From NCBI RefSeq assembly GCF_001584325.1, contig NZ_LSAZ01000004.1:1-64000 (forward strand): a stretch of 64,000 nucleotides of DNA. Direction: 5' to 3'. The stretch's first letter is position 1. Every line of letters starts with the position of its first letter. Positions 47,289 to 55,260 of the stretch are shown piece by piece. Origin of the DNA: Bacillus nakamurai (GTDB lineage: Bacteria; Bacillota; Bacilli; Bacillales; Bacillaceae). The notes beneath the pieces were generated by a model, which did not search any database, was not told the DNA's origin, and worked only from the letters and a program-made list of their open reading frames with translations. The translations under genes and the position numbers were made by a program.

Positions 47289-47322
47289 AAACAGGAAAAG
47301 GATTGGGGTCCTTTTCCTGTTT
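47289..47322. repeat. 14-base stem-loop between precursors A5 and A6
   Basis: Perfect arms AAACAGGAAAAGGA/TCCTTTTCCTGTTT around a TTGGGG loop. No T run follows on the minus strand, so it may stabilise or process mRNA, or attenuate A6. Confidence 0.7.
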
Positions 47323-47376
47323 AGGCTTTCATATAATGTATAACAACCAAGCATACTTTTTAGTGTGTTTGGTCTT

Positions 47377-47508
47377 TTATCCACAGTTGTTGCTAATAGT
47401 AGATGTGCCAACTACCGTTGTGATTAGTGTAAGTAAGCCGCCTTTGCCTTTTGCAGCTTCTACGTCAGTTCCTTCATTCAGTTGTTGAAGTTCCAATACA
47501 TCTCTCAT
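47377..47508 (-). CDS. Class III lanthipeptide precursor A5
   Basis: A 43-residue precursor: leader MRDVLELQQLNEGTDVEAA with the V-L-E-L-Q motif, a basic-glycine stretch KGKGG, then a core LLTLITTVVGTSTISNNCG with S36-T-I-S39-N-N-C42 (labionin pattern S-x-x-S-x-x-C). The protein is identical to A4 and the DNA differs from it by one silent base. AAGGAGGTGAAACC precedes the ATG. Substrate of LanKC. Confidence 0.9.
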   Translation of the reverse strand: MRDVLELQQLNEGTDVEAAKGKGGLLTLITTVVGTSTISNNCG

Positions 47509-47529
47509 TCGGTTTCACCTCCTTTTTAT

Positions 47530-47625
47530 CATTTATTATAACTTTGCTAATAGTAGATGTACCAATGAGTGTTGTTAGAAGTGCCCATCCATTGTTCCTA
47601 CTTCAGCACTTGAAGTACGCAGAAA
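47530..47625 (-). pseudogene. Decayed precursor copy
   Basis: Between A4 and A5 the DNA is clearly homologous to A3 but broken: the leader's first part, including the start codon and L-x-L-Q motif, is replaced or deleted, a one-base shift lies near 47593, and the region that should read STISNSC is STIS followed by a shifted frame without Cys. No ribosome site. It is the decayed partner of a two-gene tandem duplication of about 275 bases. Confidence 0.8.
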
Positions 47626-47651
47626 ATCTTTTTTTTGTTACGTTTTGTCTT

Positions 47652-47783
47652 TTATCCACAGTTGTTGCTAATAGTAGATGTGCCAACTACTGTTGTGATT
47701 AGTGTAAGTAAGCCGCCTTTGCCTTTTGCAGCTTCTACGTCAGTTCCTTCATTCAGTTGTTGAAGTTCCAATACATCTCTCAT
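47652..47783 (-). CDS. Class III lanthipeptide precursor A4
   Basis: A 43-residue precursor with the same protein sequence as A5: leader with V-L-E-L-Q at residues 4-8, core ending GTSTISNNCG. AAAGGAGGTGAAACC before the ATG is also conserved. The distance of 275 bases between the A4 and A5 starts gives the size of the tandem duplication. Confidence 0.9.
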   Translation of the reverse strand: MRDVLELQQLNEGTDVEAAKGKGGLLTLITTVVGTSTISNNCG

Positions 47784-47803
47784 TCGGTTTCACCTCCTTT
47801 TTA

Positions 47804-47923
47804 TCATTTATTACAACTATTGCTAATAGTAGATGTGCCGATGAGTGTTGTTAGAAGTGTCCACCCAGCTGTTTCTACTTCAGAACCTTTACTCAATTGT
47901 TGCAACTCTAGTACTTCATTCAT
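47804..47923 (-). CDS. Class III lanthipeptide precursor A3
   Basis: A 39-residue precursor: MNEVLELQQLSKGSEVETAG, then core WTLLTTLIGTSTISNSCNK with S31-T-I-S34-N-S-C37. It has Trp after the leader boundary, as does A1, and a two-residue tail NK. The start is the first of two overlapping ATG-like triplets, behind AGGAGTGGATG. A second core type within the array. Confidence 0.88.
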   Translation of the reverse strand: MNEVLELQQLSKGSEVETAGWTLLTTLIGTSTISNSCNK

Positions 47924-47950
47924 TTGTTCATCCACTCCTCTTAATTATCC

Positions 47951-48079
47951 TTAACAGTTGTTGCTAATAGTAGATGAGCCAACTATCGTTGTGATTAGTG
48001 TAAGTAAGCCACCTTTGCCTTTTGCAGCTTCTACGTCAGTTCCTTCATTCAGTTGTTGAAGTTCCAATACATCTTTCAT
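47951..48079 (-). CDS. Class III lanthipeptide precursor A2
   Basis: A 42-residue precursor close to A4/A5 (Lys for Arg at residue 2, Ile for Val in the core, SS for TS) and ending at the Cys: core LLTLITTIVGSSTISNNC. Same leader with V-L-E-L-Q. AAAGGAGGTGAAACC before the ATG. Confidence 0.9.
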   Translation of the reverse strand: MKDVLELQQLNEGTDVEAAKGKGGLLTLITTIVGSSTISNNC

Positions 48080-48131
48080 TTGGTTTCACCTCCTTTCAAG
48101 TACTCTTTCTTAGATTATGCTTCATCTCTCA

Positions 48132-48251
48132 TTAGCAATGATTGCTAACGGTAGATAATGTAACTGAAATAGTTGTTAGAGTAACAGTCCATGCCGCAGG
48201 CTCTACTTCAGATTTTTCATCAAATTGTTGAAGTTCTAGAACCTCTTTCAT
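48132..48251 (-). CDS. Class III lanthipeptide precursor A1
   Basis: A 39-residue precursor, first in the array: MKEVLELQQFDEKSEVEPAA, then WTVTLTTISVTLSTVSNHC with S33-T-V-S36-N-H-C39. It is the richest in Ser/Thr (eight Thr/Ser before the labionin motif), so several dehydrations are possible. AAGGAGGTGAG precedes the ATG. Directly follows lanKC. Confidence 0.9.
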   Translation of the reverse strand: MKEVLELQQFDEKSEVEPAAWTVTLTTISVTLSTVSNHC

Positions 48252-48282
48252 TTTCTTTTCTCACCTCCTTCATAAGTTCTGT

Positions 48283-48311
48283 ATATTAACTGCTTTAATT
48301 CCAATCTTCAA
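48283..48311 (-). promoter_or_regulatory. Candidate promoter of the precursor array
   Basis: On the minus strand TTGAAG (48306-48311), 17 bases, TAATAT (48283-48288), in the 91-base gap between lanKC and A1. It would let precursors be made in excess over the enzyme. The spacer holds a 12-base element also found upstream of the transporter gene. Confidence 0.5.
48294..48305 (-). repeat. 12-base element shared by two island promoters
   Basis: TTTAATTCCAAT (plus strand) occurs here and at 52754-52765 before the transporter gene, in the same orientation relative to the downstream gene. It may be a common regulator site; chance is possible in AT-rich DNA. Confidence 0.4.
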
Positions 48312-48342
48312 TGATTATCATCGAACTATAAGTGTTAGAGTT

Positions 48343-50940
48343 TTAATTGTTTAATAACAATTCTTTTTTAGTCTTTTTTAAGAAACTATCAATTTTTATT
48401 ATTGGCAACCAATATAACGGATTTGAGAACTGGATAGAGTTTATGCCCAATATTATGCCAGCACTTCCGGAGTAGTAATCATCTGCTAAACGAAAACTGA
48501 AGTTTCCAGGGAATAATACTTGATCATCTTTGCGGATAAGAAACAATTCTAGTTTTCTCAATGCCAGCTCAATATGCTGACTGATTTCATTATTTTCCTT
48601 AGTCATTGGCGGGATTAACAAGAAACTACCGATCCCATCAAACAATCCACCACTATATGCAATCCTTACTTTATTTAAATTGATTATTTGCTCTAATTCT
48701 TCTCTAAATAAATTATTATTCGTTACATAATTTAAATACCAAATAGCAACCCCTACTCCGATTGATCCCCCTGATAAATAGGGTAATAATCGAGGGTTTC
48801 GATCATCGTATGTTTGCAAAGTATTCGTCTCTTCATCTACCTTACAATGTTTTAAATCCCACTCAATATATTCTTTTGACTTTAAATAATATTTTTCTTT
48901 CTTAGTAACTGAATATAATGCCGCATAGAATAAAGATATTCCTGACCAACCATCAATCAAACCTATAGGTACTGCTGCAAAATCAGTCGCTGATAATTTA
49001 TCATCTTCAATAATCCTATTTTCTATCTGATCAGCAATTTTTTCAGAATTAACCAAAAAGTCATCATTATTTTCTTCCAAGTATAAGCTAATTAATGAAA
49101 GACCTATTCCCGACAATCCTGACCTTAATGAAATATCTTTCATATCTTCATATGACAGATTATTGAATAAGTCCATAGCTTGCTCTATGTATCCCAATTC
49201 ATACAATGTTGTTGCGATACCAGCTCGTCCTGTAAATAACCCAATATCATCATCAAGTACATTCAATTTTTTAAGTAAAACATTTTCAATCCAATCCCGA
49301 ACTCGCTTGTTGACGTTTCCAGATCTGTACAATGCCAATGCAGCTCCAGTTCCTCCAGTTAGAACATTTAACTTTCCAGATGGCATTACAAATTGCCGTA
49401 CATCGCCATGAATTAGCGAGCTGTTGGGCAAAATATTACTCTCTATGCTGTTTCTCAATCCTTTTATAACTTTTGACATGTCCATTTCTTTTTGTATTTT
49501 ATTGTCGTAATTATTCTTGAATATCTTTTCTTTGGTGTCAGATAAGTATCTGTCACATAGATTTTCTGTATTTACAACATATTGATAGACATCTTTGCCA
49601 AATTCATTCTCTATCCACATATCATGTTTCATTTTAATGCTTTCTTCTATATCAGTAACTGGACCTATTGGCAGAATACAAAATCTTAAAACTTTCTTTA
49701 GTGCATACCAATCACGCTCCTTATGATTCTTATTTTTCTTATTTGTGTAGCCAATTGTTTGCAACGCTCCATTTTCTTCAGAGAGAGCACTAGCAGCCTC
49801 AAAATCAATAATCTTAACATTTGATTCGGGAGTAATCATTATATTTTGGGGTTGTAAATCTCCCATACCAACATCTTTACTATGCACTAGTTTAATTGTT
49901 TTTATCAAGCTATTAATTATTTTTTTTACCTTACTAATGTATTCATTTTTATCATTCTCAACGTTGAACGGATAATTGATTGCACACCATGATTGAAGAG
50001 TTACACCTTCTACAAATTCTTCGACTAAAAATACATGCTTCCATGCTTTAAAGTAATCAAGCACATTAACAACACCTTCAACTTCTGTAAGTTTATTTAA
50101 TGCTTCGTATTCTATATTCAATCTATCAATCGCATCATTAAATTGACCATCTAACCCTACTTTAGGTCTCCCTTCTTTGATTACTACTTTTTTTCCATCT
50201 GATTTCCTTATTCCAGTATATATACCGCCGCCATTATTAAACCTAAGGACTCCTTGGAACTCATAATCATTAAAATTACTTACATCTTGAGTATCTAATA
50301 AGTTATTCTTGGTATCTAAATACTGATCAAAATCACTTACGAATTCAGGTATTTTATAATACGGCTGCCTATTATCTGGGATTAGATTTCCCTTTTCGTC
50401 TTTAATGCAAAGTTCTCCTCTTTCATTGTAAATATTCTTAAATGCACCGTATCGGTAATATATATTGCTATCCTTCCATGATTTATCATTTAGTATGTAT
50501 GGTCCATTCTCGTAATGTTTTAATTCTTCATAAAGTTCATTCAATAACCCGAAGAACATGTTATTAGAGGAAGGATAGATAGCAATAAATTTTCCAGATG
50601 AAGTTCGATTACCATGCTTTGAATTCATATTAAATAAAGATTGTTTATCTTTAATATGCTTAAATGGTATCTGATGTTTAAATATAATTTGACTCACAAC
50701 TTCTAATATATCCTGAGCATTATTCATTGTCGCACTTACGTGTATTTTCCAGCCTTGTTCTTTGAGGGTATGATTTGGATTATTATAAAACTTCCACGGT
50801 GATTTATATTCTGTACTAACAGTATAGTAATTTGGCATATTATGTACTTCGTATGGATCAGTCTCTACATTTGGGCTTTTATCTATATAGTATTTTGAAT
50901 CTTCACTCATGTGTTGGAAATAAACTAATTTTTTGTCCAT
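48343..50940 (-). CDS. lanKC: Class III lanthipeptide synthetase LanKC
   Basis: Three-domain enzyme of 865 residues that phosphorylates Ser/Thr of the precursors, eliminates phosphate and forms lanthionine/labionin rings. The N-terminal lyase (about 1-220) has GWKIHVSAT (63-71), the SSGKF segment (114-118) and YRYGAF (162-167). The kinase (about 225-470) has the Gly-rich loop NGGGIYTG (236-243), Lys in VVIK (255), catalytic GDLQPQN (360-366) and DFE (379-381). The cyclase (about 490-850) is LanC-like (GLSGIGLSLISL, GWSGISLFYAAL) but lacks the Cys-Cys-His zinc ligands, which places it in class III and excludes class IV LanL. The ATG at 50940 follows AGAGGCGAG. Confidence 0.92.
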   Translation of the reverse strand: MDKKLVYFQHMSEDSKYYIDKSPNVETDPYEVHNMPNYYTVSTEYKSPWKFYNNPNHTLKEQGWKIHVSATMNNAQDILEVVSQIIFKHQIPFKHIKDKQSLFNMNSKHGNRTSSGKFIAIYPSSNNMFFGLLNELYEELKHYENGPYILNDKSWKDSNIYYRYGAFKNIYNERGELCIKDEKGNLIPDNRQPYYKIPEFVSDFDQYLDTKNNLLDTQDVSNFNDYEFQGVLRFNNGGGIYTGIRKSDGKKVVIKEGRPKVGLDGQFNDAIDRLNIEYEALNKLTEVEGVVNVLDYFKAWKHVFLVEEFVEGVTLQSWCAINYPFNVENDKNEYISKVKKIINSLIKTIKLVHSKDVGMGDLQPQNIMITPESNVKIIDFEAASALSEENGALQTIGYTNKKNKNHKERDWYALKKVLRFCILPIGPVTDIEESIKMKHDMWIENEFGKDVYQYVVNTENLCDRYLSDTKEKIFKNNYDNKIQKEMDMSKVIKGLRNSIESNILPNSSLIHGDVRQFVMPSGKLNVLTGGTGAALALYRSGNVNKRVRDWIENVLLKKLNVLDDDIGLFTGRAGIATTLYELGYIEQAMDLFNNLSYEDMKDISLRSGLSGIGLSLISLYLEENNDDFLVNSEKIADQIENRIIEDDKLSATDFAAVPIGLIDGWSGISLFYAALYSVTKKEKYYLKSKEYIEWDLKHCKVDEETNTLQTYDDRNPRLLPYLSGGSIGVGVAIWYLNYVTNNNLFREELEQIINLNKVRIAYSGGLFDGIGSFLLIPPMTKENNEISQHIELALRKLELFLIRKDDQVLFPGNFSFRLADDYYSGSAGIILGINSIQFSNPLYWLPIIKIDSFLKKTKKELLLNN

Positions 50941-50966
50941 TTTGTTCTCGCCTCTCTTAAGCGCTC

Positions 50967-52739
50967 TTAATTGGTTAATACTAATGGATCGGTACTATCT
51001 TCTTTAAACTGCTGCTCACAGAATTGATGATACAATTTATGACTACGCTTTAACTCCCAATGATTCCCTTGACCTGTCACCTCACCGTTTTCCATAAAAA
51101 TGATATTGTCAGCATTTATAATGGTGGATAACCTATGTGCTATTATAATAGCGGTTCTATCCTTCATGAGCTTCTTCATTGCTTCGTTCACAATTCGTTC
51201 AGAATGACTGTCAAGACTTGCAGTTGCTTCATCCAAAAAGATTATATTTGGATCCTTCAGAAACATTCTCGCAATAGCAATTCTTTGTCGTTGTCCTCCT
51301 GATAAGTTCAGACCTTTTTCTCCAATATTAGTTTCTAAACTGTTAGGCAATTCACTTATAAATTGCCATGCATATGCTTTCTTACATGCTTCTACTATTC
51401 TTTTTTCATTTGGGGGATTTTCTAAACCAAAGATGAGATTGTCTCTAATAGTACCGCTTATTAAATCATGATTCTGTGCTACATATCCTATTTGGCTACG
51501 CCATGATTTTAATGAAAATAACTCAATATTCTCTTCACCAAAATAAATATTTCCGCTATTAGGCTTGTAGTATCTTTCCAGAATAGAGATGATTGTGGTT
51601 TTACCACTACCACTTGGACCTACTAAGGCATTAACACTTCCCCCTTTTATTATTAAATTAATATTATTCAAGGAAAATGCTTTATCCTCTTTACCATAGC
51701 AAAATGATAAATTATCAATCACTAAATCTTTATAGGTTTCCGCTAATTCTTTTCCTTTATGCTGATCTTCTCCTTGCTCGTATATCAATTGAGAAATTCT
51801 TTCTGTTGCACCTATCGTCTTTTGTATTTGAGTAAAGAATAACCCAAAGTTATTAAGTGGACCTATGATATAGAACAAAAGTGTCAGAAATGCTATAAAG
51901 GTTCCTGGCGATAAACTTCCATTGGCTAATTTAACCCCTCCGAATCCAATTATGCTAATAATGATAAGCATCATCATTAAATTAATGATAGGGTTTAAAA
52001 TAACCATCCATTTTGTTTGCTTTAGGCCTATATTTCTTAAAGCTTCAATATCCTCTTTCCCTCTTTCTACTTGTAACTTTTCTGCAGTTGAAGATTTAAT
52101 CAGTCTTATTGCGGATATTGTTTCAACAGCTCTTACATTTAATTCTCCTGTTAAGCTTTGTGTCATTTTAGATAATTTAGATAAAATTCTTCCTAAAGGT
52201 ATAAAAATCAATAAATAAACTGGAATTGCTACGATAATCACTAGTGTCAATTGCCAATCATAGTAAAACAACCAAAATCCACAAAAAAGCACTATTAATA
52301 TAGCATTGATAAATTGCGATAAAGAGTTACTTACTAAGTTGTAAATCACCGTAGTATCATTAACAAATCTACTTGCTATATCCGCAGAACGATTCTTATC
52401 GTAAAATTCTATAGGTAGTATAACTATCTTTTCCCATAATAAATTTCTGAGATTTGCAACAACGGTATATCCTACTACACTTAACATATAACTACCAACT
52501 GCCCCAATTACTCCGCTACTTAAAAATATTCCCAGCAGTCCTAAAAGGTCCCACAAATTGATCTTTTCAAGAATATTATAATAGTCTATTAGACTTTTTA
52601 AATAATGAGGCACTAAGGTAGAAGCTATTGCGCTTAATCCACTTAAAAATATTGCCAATATAAATAATCTTATATTCGGTCTGGTTTTTCTCAGTAAGAA
52701 GAAAAACTCTTTCGATTTAAAATTGGGGTTGGTCATCAT
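50967..52739 (-). CDS. ABC exporter of the lanthipeptide cluster (LanT type)
   Basis: Full ABC exporter half, 590 residues from the ATG at 52739 (AGAGG before it): six membrane helices (about 25-315) and a nucleotide-binding domain with Walker A GPSGSGKTT, signature LSGGQRQRIA and Walker B IIFLDEATASLD with catalytic Glu. There is no N-terminal C39 peptidase domain, so it does not cut the leader; processing must be done by another protease, such as the one encoded next door. The gene lies 26 bases before lanKC in the same operon. A homodimer is likely. Confidence 0.9.
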   Translation of the reverse strand: MMTNPNFKSKEFFFLLRKTRPNIRLFILAIFLSGLSAIASTLVPHYLKSLIDYYNILEKINLWDLLGLLGIFLSSGVIGAVGSYMLSVVGYTVVANLRNLLWEKIVILPIEFYDKNRSADIASRFVNDTTVIYNLVSNSLSQFINAILIVLFCGFWLFYYDWQLTLVIIVAIPVYLLIFIPLGRILSKLSKMTQSLTGELNVRAVETISAIRLIKSSTAEKLQVERGKEDIEALRNIGLKQTKWMVILNPIINLMMMLIIISIIGFGGVKLANGSLSPGTFIAFLTLLFYIIGPLNNFGLFFTQIQKTIGATERISQLIYEQGEDQHKGKELAETYKDLVIDNLSFCYGKEDKAFSLNNINLIIKGGSVNALVGPSGSGKTTIISILERYYKPNSGNIYFGEENIELFSLKSWRSQIGYVAQNHDLISGTIRDNLIFGLENPPNEKRIVEACKKAYAWQFISELPNSLETNIGEKGLNLSGGQRQRIAIARMFLKDPNIIFLDEATASLDSHSERIVNEAMKKLMKDRTAIIIAHRLSTIINADNIIFMENGEVTGQGNHWELKRSHKLYHQFCEQQFKEDSTDPLVLTN

Positions 52740-53195
52740 TTTCACCTCTTCCGTTTAATTCCAATGTTTCAACTTTTTATATCGAATGACTCTTGAAATG
52801 ACATACGCCATATCTTTCCTAATTTTCCTATAAACAATATTTCACACTTAATAACTGTAAGTCAATATATAATTTTACAAATTATAAAAAAACAGGTCTT
52901 TAGTTTCGCATTATTCTACTCATGTATATTATGAAATGTATATTTACTCTTAGTGATTTTCGCCCGCAAAACCATAGGCGTAGTATAAAAGAATAAAAAG
53001 AAATTTAAATTAATCATACTAAAGGGAAATTTTTCGGGATAATTACTGCTAATTAGAAAAATATGCATTGACTGATTTACTTATATTTTATAAACTTGAA
53101 TTGAATATACTTATATTTCATTTTTTGGAAGGGAGGTAAATTATATACAATATTAATATTTAATGAAATGTATAAAGAGAAAGGAGTATAAAAAA
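52740..53195. promoter_or_regulatory. Divergent control region between transporter and protease genes
   Basis: A very AT-rich non-coding region of 456 bases. On the minus strand the 12-base element at 52754-52765 lies before the transporter gene. On the plus strand TTGACT (53068-53073) and TATAAA (53089-53094) with a short 15-base spacer are a weak candidate promoter for the protease gene. No regulator gene specific for the cluster was found. Confidence 0.4.
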
Positions 53196-54593
53196 ATGAA
53201 GAATTTAAGAAGAATTTCGATGGTTTTCATATTTGTAATTGTATCCAGTTTACAGCCTATTAGCTCTCATGCTGGAGAATCAAATTATGATGAATCTATC
53301 ATAATTAACCTCGATTCAAAAATAAGTGAATCGACAATAAACAAGGTTCAGGAAAAGTATTCAAATATAGAAACAAATTATATTAAAGAACTAGATTTAT
53401 TGGTAATAGATAATATAAAACCAAGCCAATTTTCAGCAATCAAAGATATTGCTAAAGAAAAATTAGACGCAAAAGCAATTATTGAGGATAAAGAGATTTC
53501 TCTTCCTGATAAAAGTAAACAGATTCCTGCTAAAGTGGCACTTTCATCACAATTCACGGAAGATAATGACACTCTTTATGACAGTTGGTTATGGAATATC
53601 AAGCAAGTTACAAATGATTATCGAAGTTATCATATAAATAAAGGATCTCATAATACAAAAGTAGGGATAATCGATTCAGGCATAGATTTCAATCATCCAG
53701 ACCTCAAAAATAATATTGTAGATACTGGAGAGTCTTTTGTTCCAGTTGAAGATAATACACAAGACTTTTATGGGCATGGAACTTCTGTGGCTGGGATAAT
53801 TGCTGCTAATGGGGATGTAAAAGGAGTTGGACCAAATCTTGGTTTAGTGCCGTATAAAGTATTTGATAAAAACGGTAAATCTAAAACAAGTTGGGTTATA
53901 AGCGCAATTGTTAAAGCTACGGAAGATGATATGGACGTAATTAATTTAAGTTTATCTACTTTCTTATCAAAAAAAGATAAAGAAGATAGAGAGACTATAA
54001 AACTTTTTGAAAAAGCTTTTAAATTCGCTAGAAAACACAATACTTTAATTGTTGCAGCAGCTGGAAACCATGGATATGATATCTCAAATTCAAAAAAACT
54101 TGCACAACAATTAGGTAAACCAAAGGACAATATCCTACATCTTCCTGGTGGAGATAAGGATGTAATTACTGTATCTGCCACCACAGCGCAAAATACAAAA
54201 GCTTCTTACTCAAATTATGGAAAAAACATCTCAATTGCAGCTCCAGGTGGTGATCTTGACCCAAGTTTTCTGGATACAAATAAGGTTGATCTATATAGCT
54301 TGGTATGGACTACTTCCCCTGTAAATATCCCGCAAACTCCGCTAAGTAAGTCACTAGGCTTTCAAAAGGGATATGAACCTACTTTAGGGACAAGTGTAGC
54401 AGCTCCAATAGTAACTGCTACAGTTGCCCTATTAAAGACAGAATACTACGAAAAATACGGAGAGGAGATGCCAAGTCGTAAGGTTGAAGAAAACTTATAT
54501 CAGAACACAGACCACGTTGAAAACTTAGATAAGAATGAAGTAGGTAGCGGTATCGTAAATGCTTACGAATCATTGCTTAATATTGAGAGATAG
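53196..54593 (+). CDS. Secreted subtilisin-like protease, candidate leader peptidase LanP
   Basis: S8 serine protease of 465 residues. The start is the ATG at 53196 behind AAAGGAG. A signal peptide (about 1-26, cleavage near SSHA) and a propeptide (about 27-125) precede the catalytic domain with Asp160 (VGIIDSGID), His194 (GHGTSVAG), oxyanion Asn291 (AAAGNHGYD) and Ser400 (LGTSVAAP). No cell-wall anchor is seen. It resembles LanP proteases of class I lantibiotics (NisP/EpiP type); with a transporter that lacks a peptidase, it is the natural candidate to remove the leader outside the cell. That function is inferred. Confidence 0.88.
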   Translation: MKNLRRISMVFIFVIVSSLQPISSHAGESNYDESIIINLDSKISESTINKVQEKYSNIETNYIKELDLLVIDNIKPSQFSAIKDIAKEKLDAKAIIEDKEISLPDKSKQIPAKVALSSQFTEDNDTLYDSWLWNIKQVTNDYRSYHINKGSHNTKVGIIDSGIDFNHPDLKNNIVDTGESFVPVEDNTQDFYGHGTSVAGIIAANGDVKGVGPNLGLVPYKVFDKNGKSKTSWVISAIVKATEDDMDVINLSLSTFLSKKDKEDRETIKLFEKAFKFARKHNTLIVAAAGNHGYDISNSKKLAQQLGKPKDNILHLPGGDKDVITVSATTAQNTKASYSNYGKNISIAAPGGDLDPSFLDTNKVDLYSLVWTTSPVNIPQTPLSKSLGFQKGYEPTLGTSVAAPIVTATVALLKTEYYEKYGEEMPSRKVEENLYQNTDHVENLDKNEVGSGIVNAYESLLNIER

Positions 54594-54720
54594 AAGATAT
54601 TAAGCAGTTATCGAACTTTCACTAAAAATACTTTGATTAATAAAAAAAGATTACTAGACGATAATGATGATGAAGCTAGAGATGAAATAAACCGTATTTA
54701 CGAGATATTGAGAATAACTA
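54594..54720 (+). other. Coding-like fragment after the protease gene
   Basis: In phase with, and directly after, the protease stop, a frame reads SYRTFTKNTLINKKRLL and continues with an acidic then basic helix-like stretch (DEARDEINRIYEIL). There is no ribosome site and the frame runs into the terminator hairpin. Probably the tail of a lost gene; no family recognised. Confidence 0.25.
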
Positions 54721-54733
54721 AACAAGTTGATTT

Positions 54734-54775
54734 CACAAGCAACTTACTATTACTAAGTTGCTTGTGTCATATTTT
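54734..54775 (+). terminator. Terminator after the protease gene
   Basis: Perfect 13-base stem CACAAGCAACTTA/TAAGTTGCTTGTG with a TATTTTATTT tail on the plus strand. Confidence 0.75.
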
Positions 54776-55260
54776 ATTTCAGCCTGAGTATTCAATTCTT
54801 TAGCTACAAGCTTGTTGATTTCTTTATCCGCACTAAACCCAGCATGTAACAGCCCCTTATAAACAGACCAATCTTTCCCTTGCTTTAATCTATCTTCAAT
54901 AGCCCACTTAACCTTACTTAGCCTAAATCCCTCTATACTTTCCTCTACTTTTTTTATGTAATTTTGTGTACGGACTAATTTTTCATTACGGAACCATGAA
55001 CCAACTCCTAAAGTTCTCCTAAAATTTGCAGGGCTCACTCTAGTTGGTTTTCCTTCTCTTTGTAAAATAATTCTTACTGCTTCTTTAGCAGCCTCAAACA
55101 CTCTTTATCTCTCTCTTCCCAATCAACAGTGCTTTTCTCTTTTTATTCGGCTTGATTCTCGGTGTTACTTTGTAATACCATTCCCAATCATACTTACAAA
55201 TCCACGTATGCAGCCCTTTGCTGTCCTACCCAATCCAACAATTGTCTCACCAAAATAGGG
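54768..55260 (-). pseudogene. TnsD-type transposition protein remnant
   Basis: The main open frame (55101 down to the hairpin) reads VRIILQREGKPTRVSPANFRRTLGVGSWF, FRLSKVKWAIEDRLKQGKDWSVYKGLLHAGF, the pattern of the C-terminal part of Tn7-type TnsD/TniQ proteins (arginine-rich helices, target-site binding). Upstream, in another phase, STVDWEERDKE supplies the DWExRD block that precedes it in TnsD, and still further a CPYFG/CKYDWEWYYK zinc-finger-like piece in a third phase. At least two frameshifts; only about the last third of the gene is left. No transposase (TnsA/B/C) is present. Confidence 0.65.

Noticed and set aside
47303-47954. Three plus-strand ORFs of 61-83 codons over the precursor array
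   Set aside because: They are antisense to the precursor genes, repeat only because the precursors repeat, and have no ribosome sites.
47377-48079. Repeated short sequences resembling a CRISPR array or satellite repeat
   Set aside because: The repeats are complete coding units with ribosome sites and start and stop codons, with differences placed as in protein evolution; there are no regular spacers and no cas genes.
48343-50940. Class II LanM or class IV LanL assignment of the synthetase
   Set aside because: There is no LanM dehydratase domain; kinase and lyase domains are present, and the cyclase lacks the zinc ligands required in LanM and LanL.
50967-52739. Bifunctional transporter with C39 leader peptidase
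   Set aside because: The protein starts directly with the membrane domain; no Cys protease domain of about 130 residues is present.
54733-54767. C-terminal end and stop codon of the TnsD fragment as a native protein end
   Set aside because: The last residues and the stop are read from the opposite strand of the protease terminator hairpin, so the stop is accidental.
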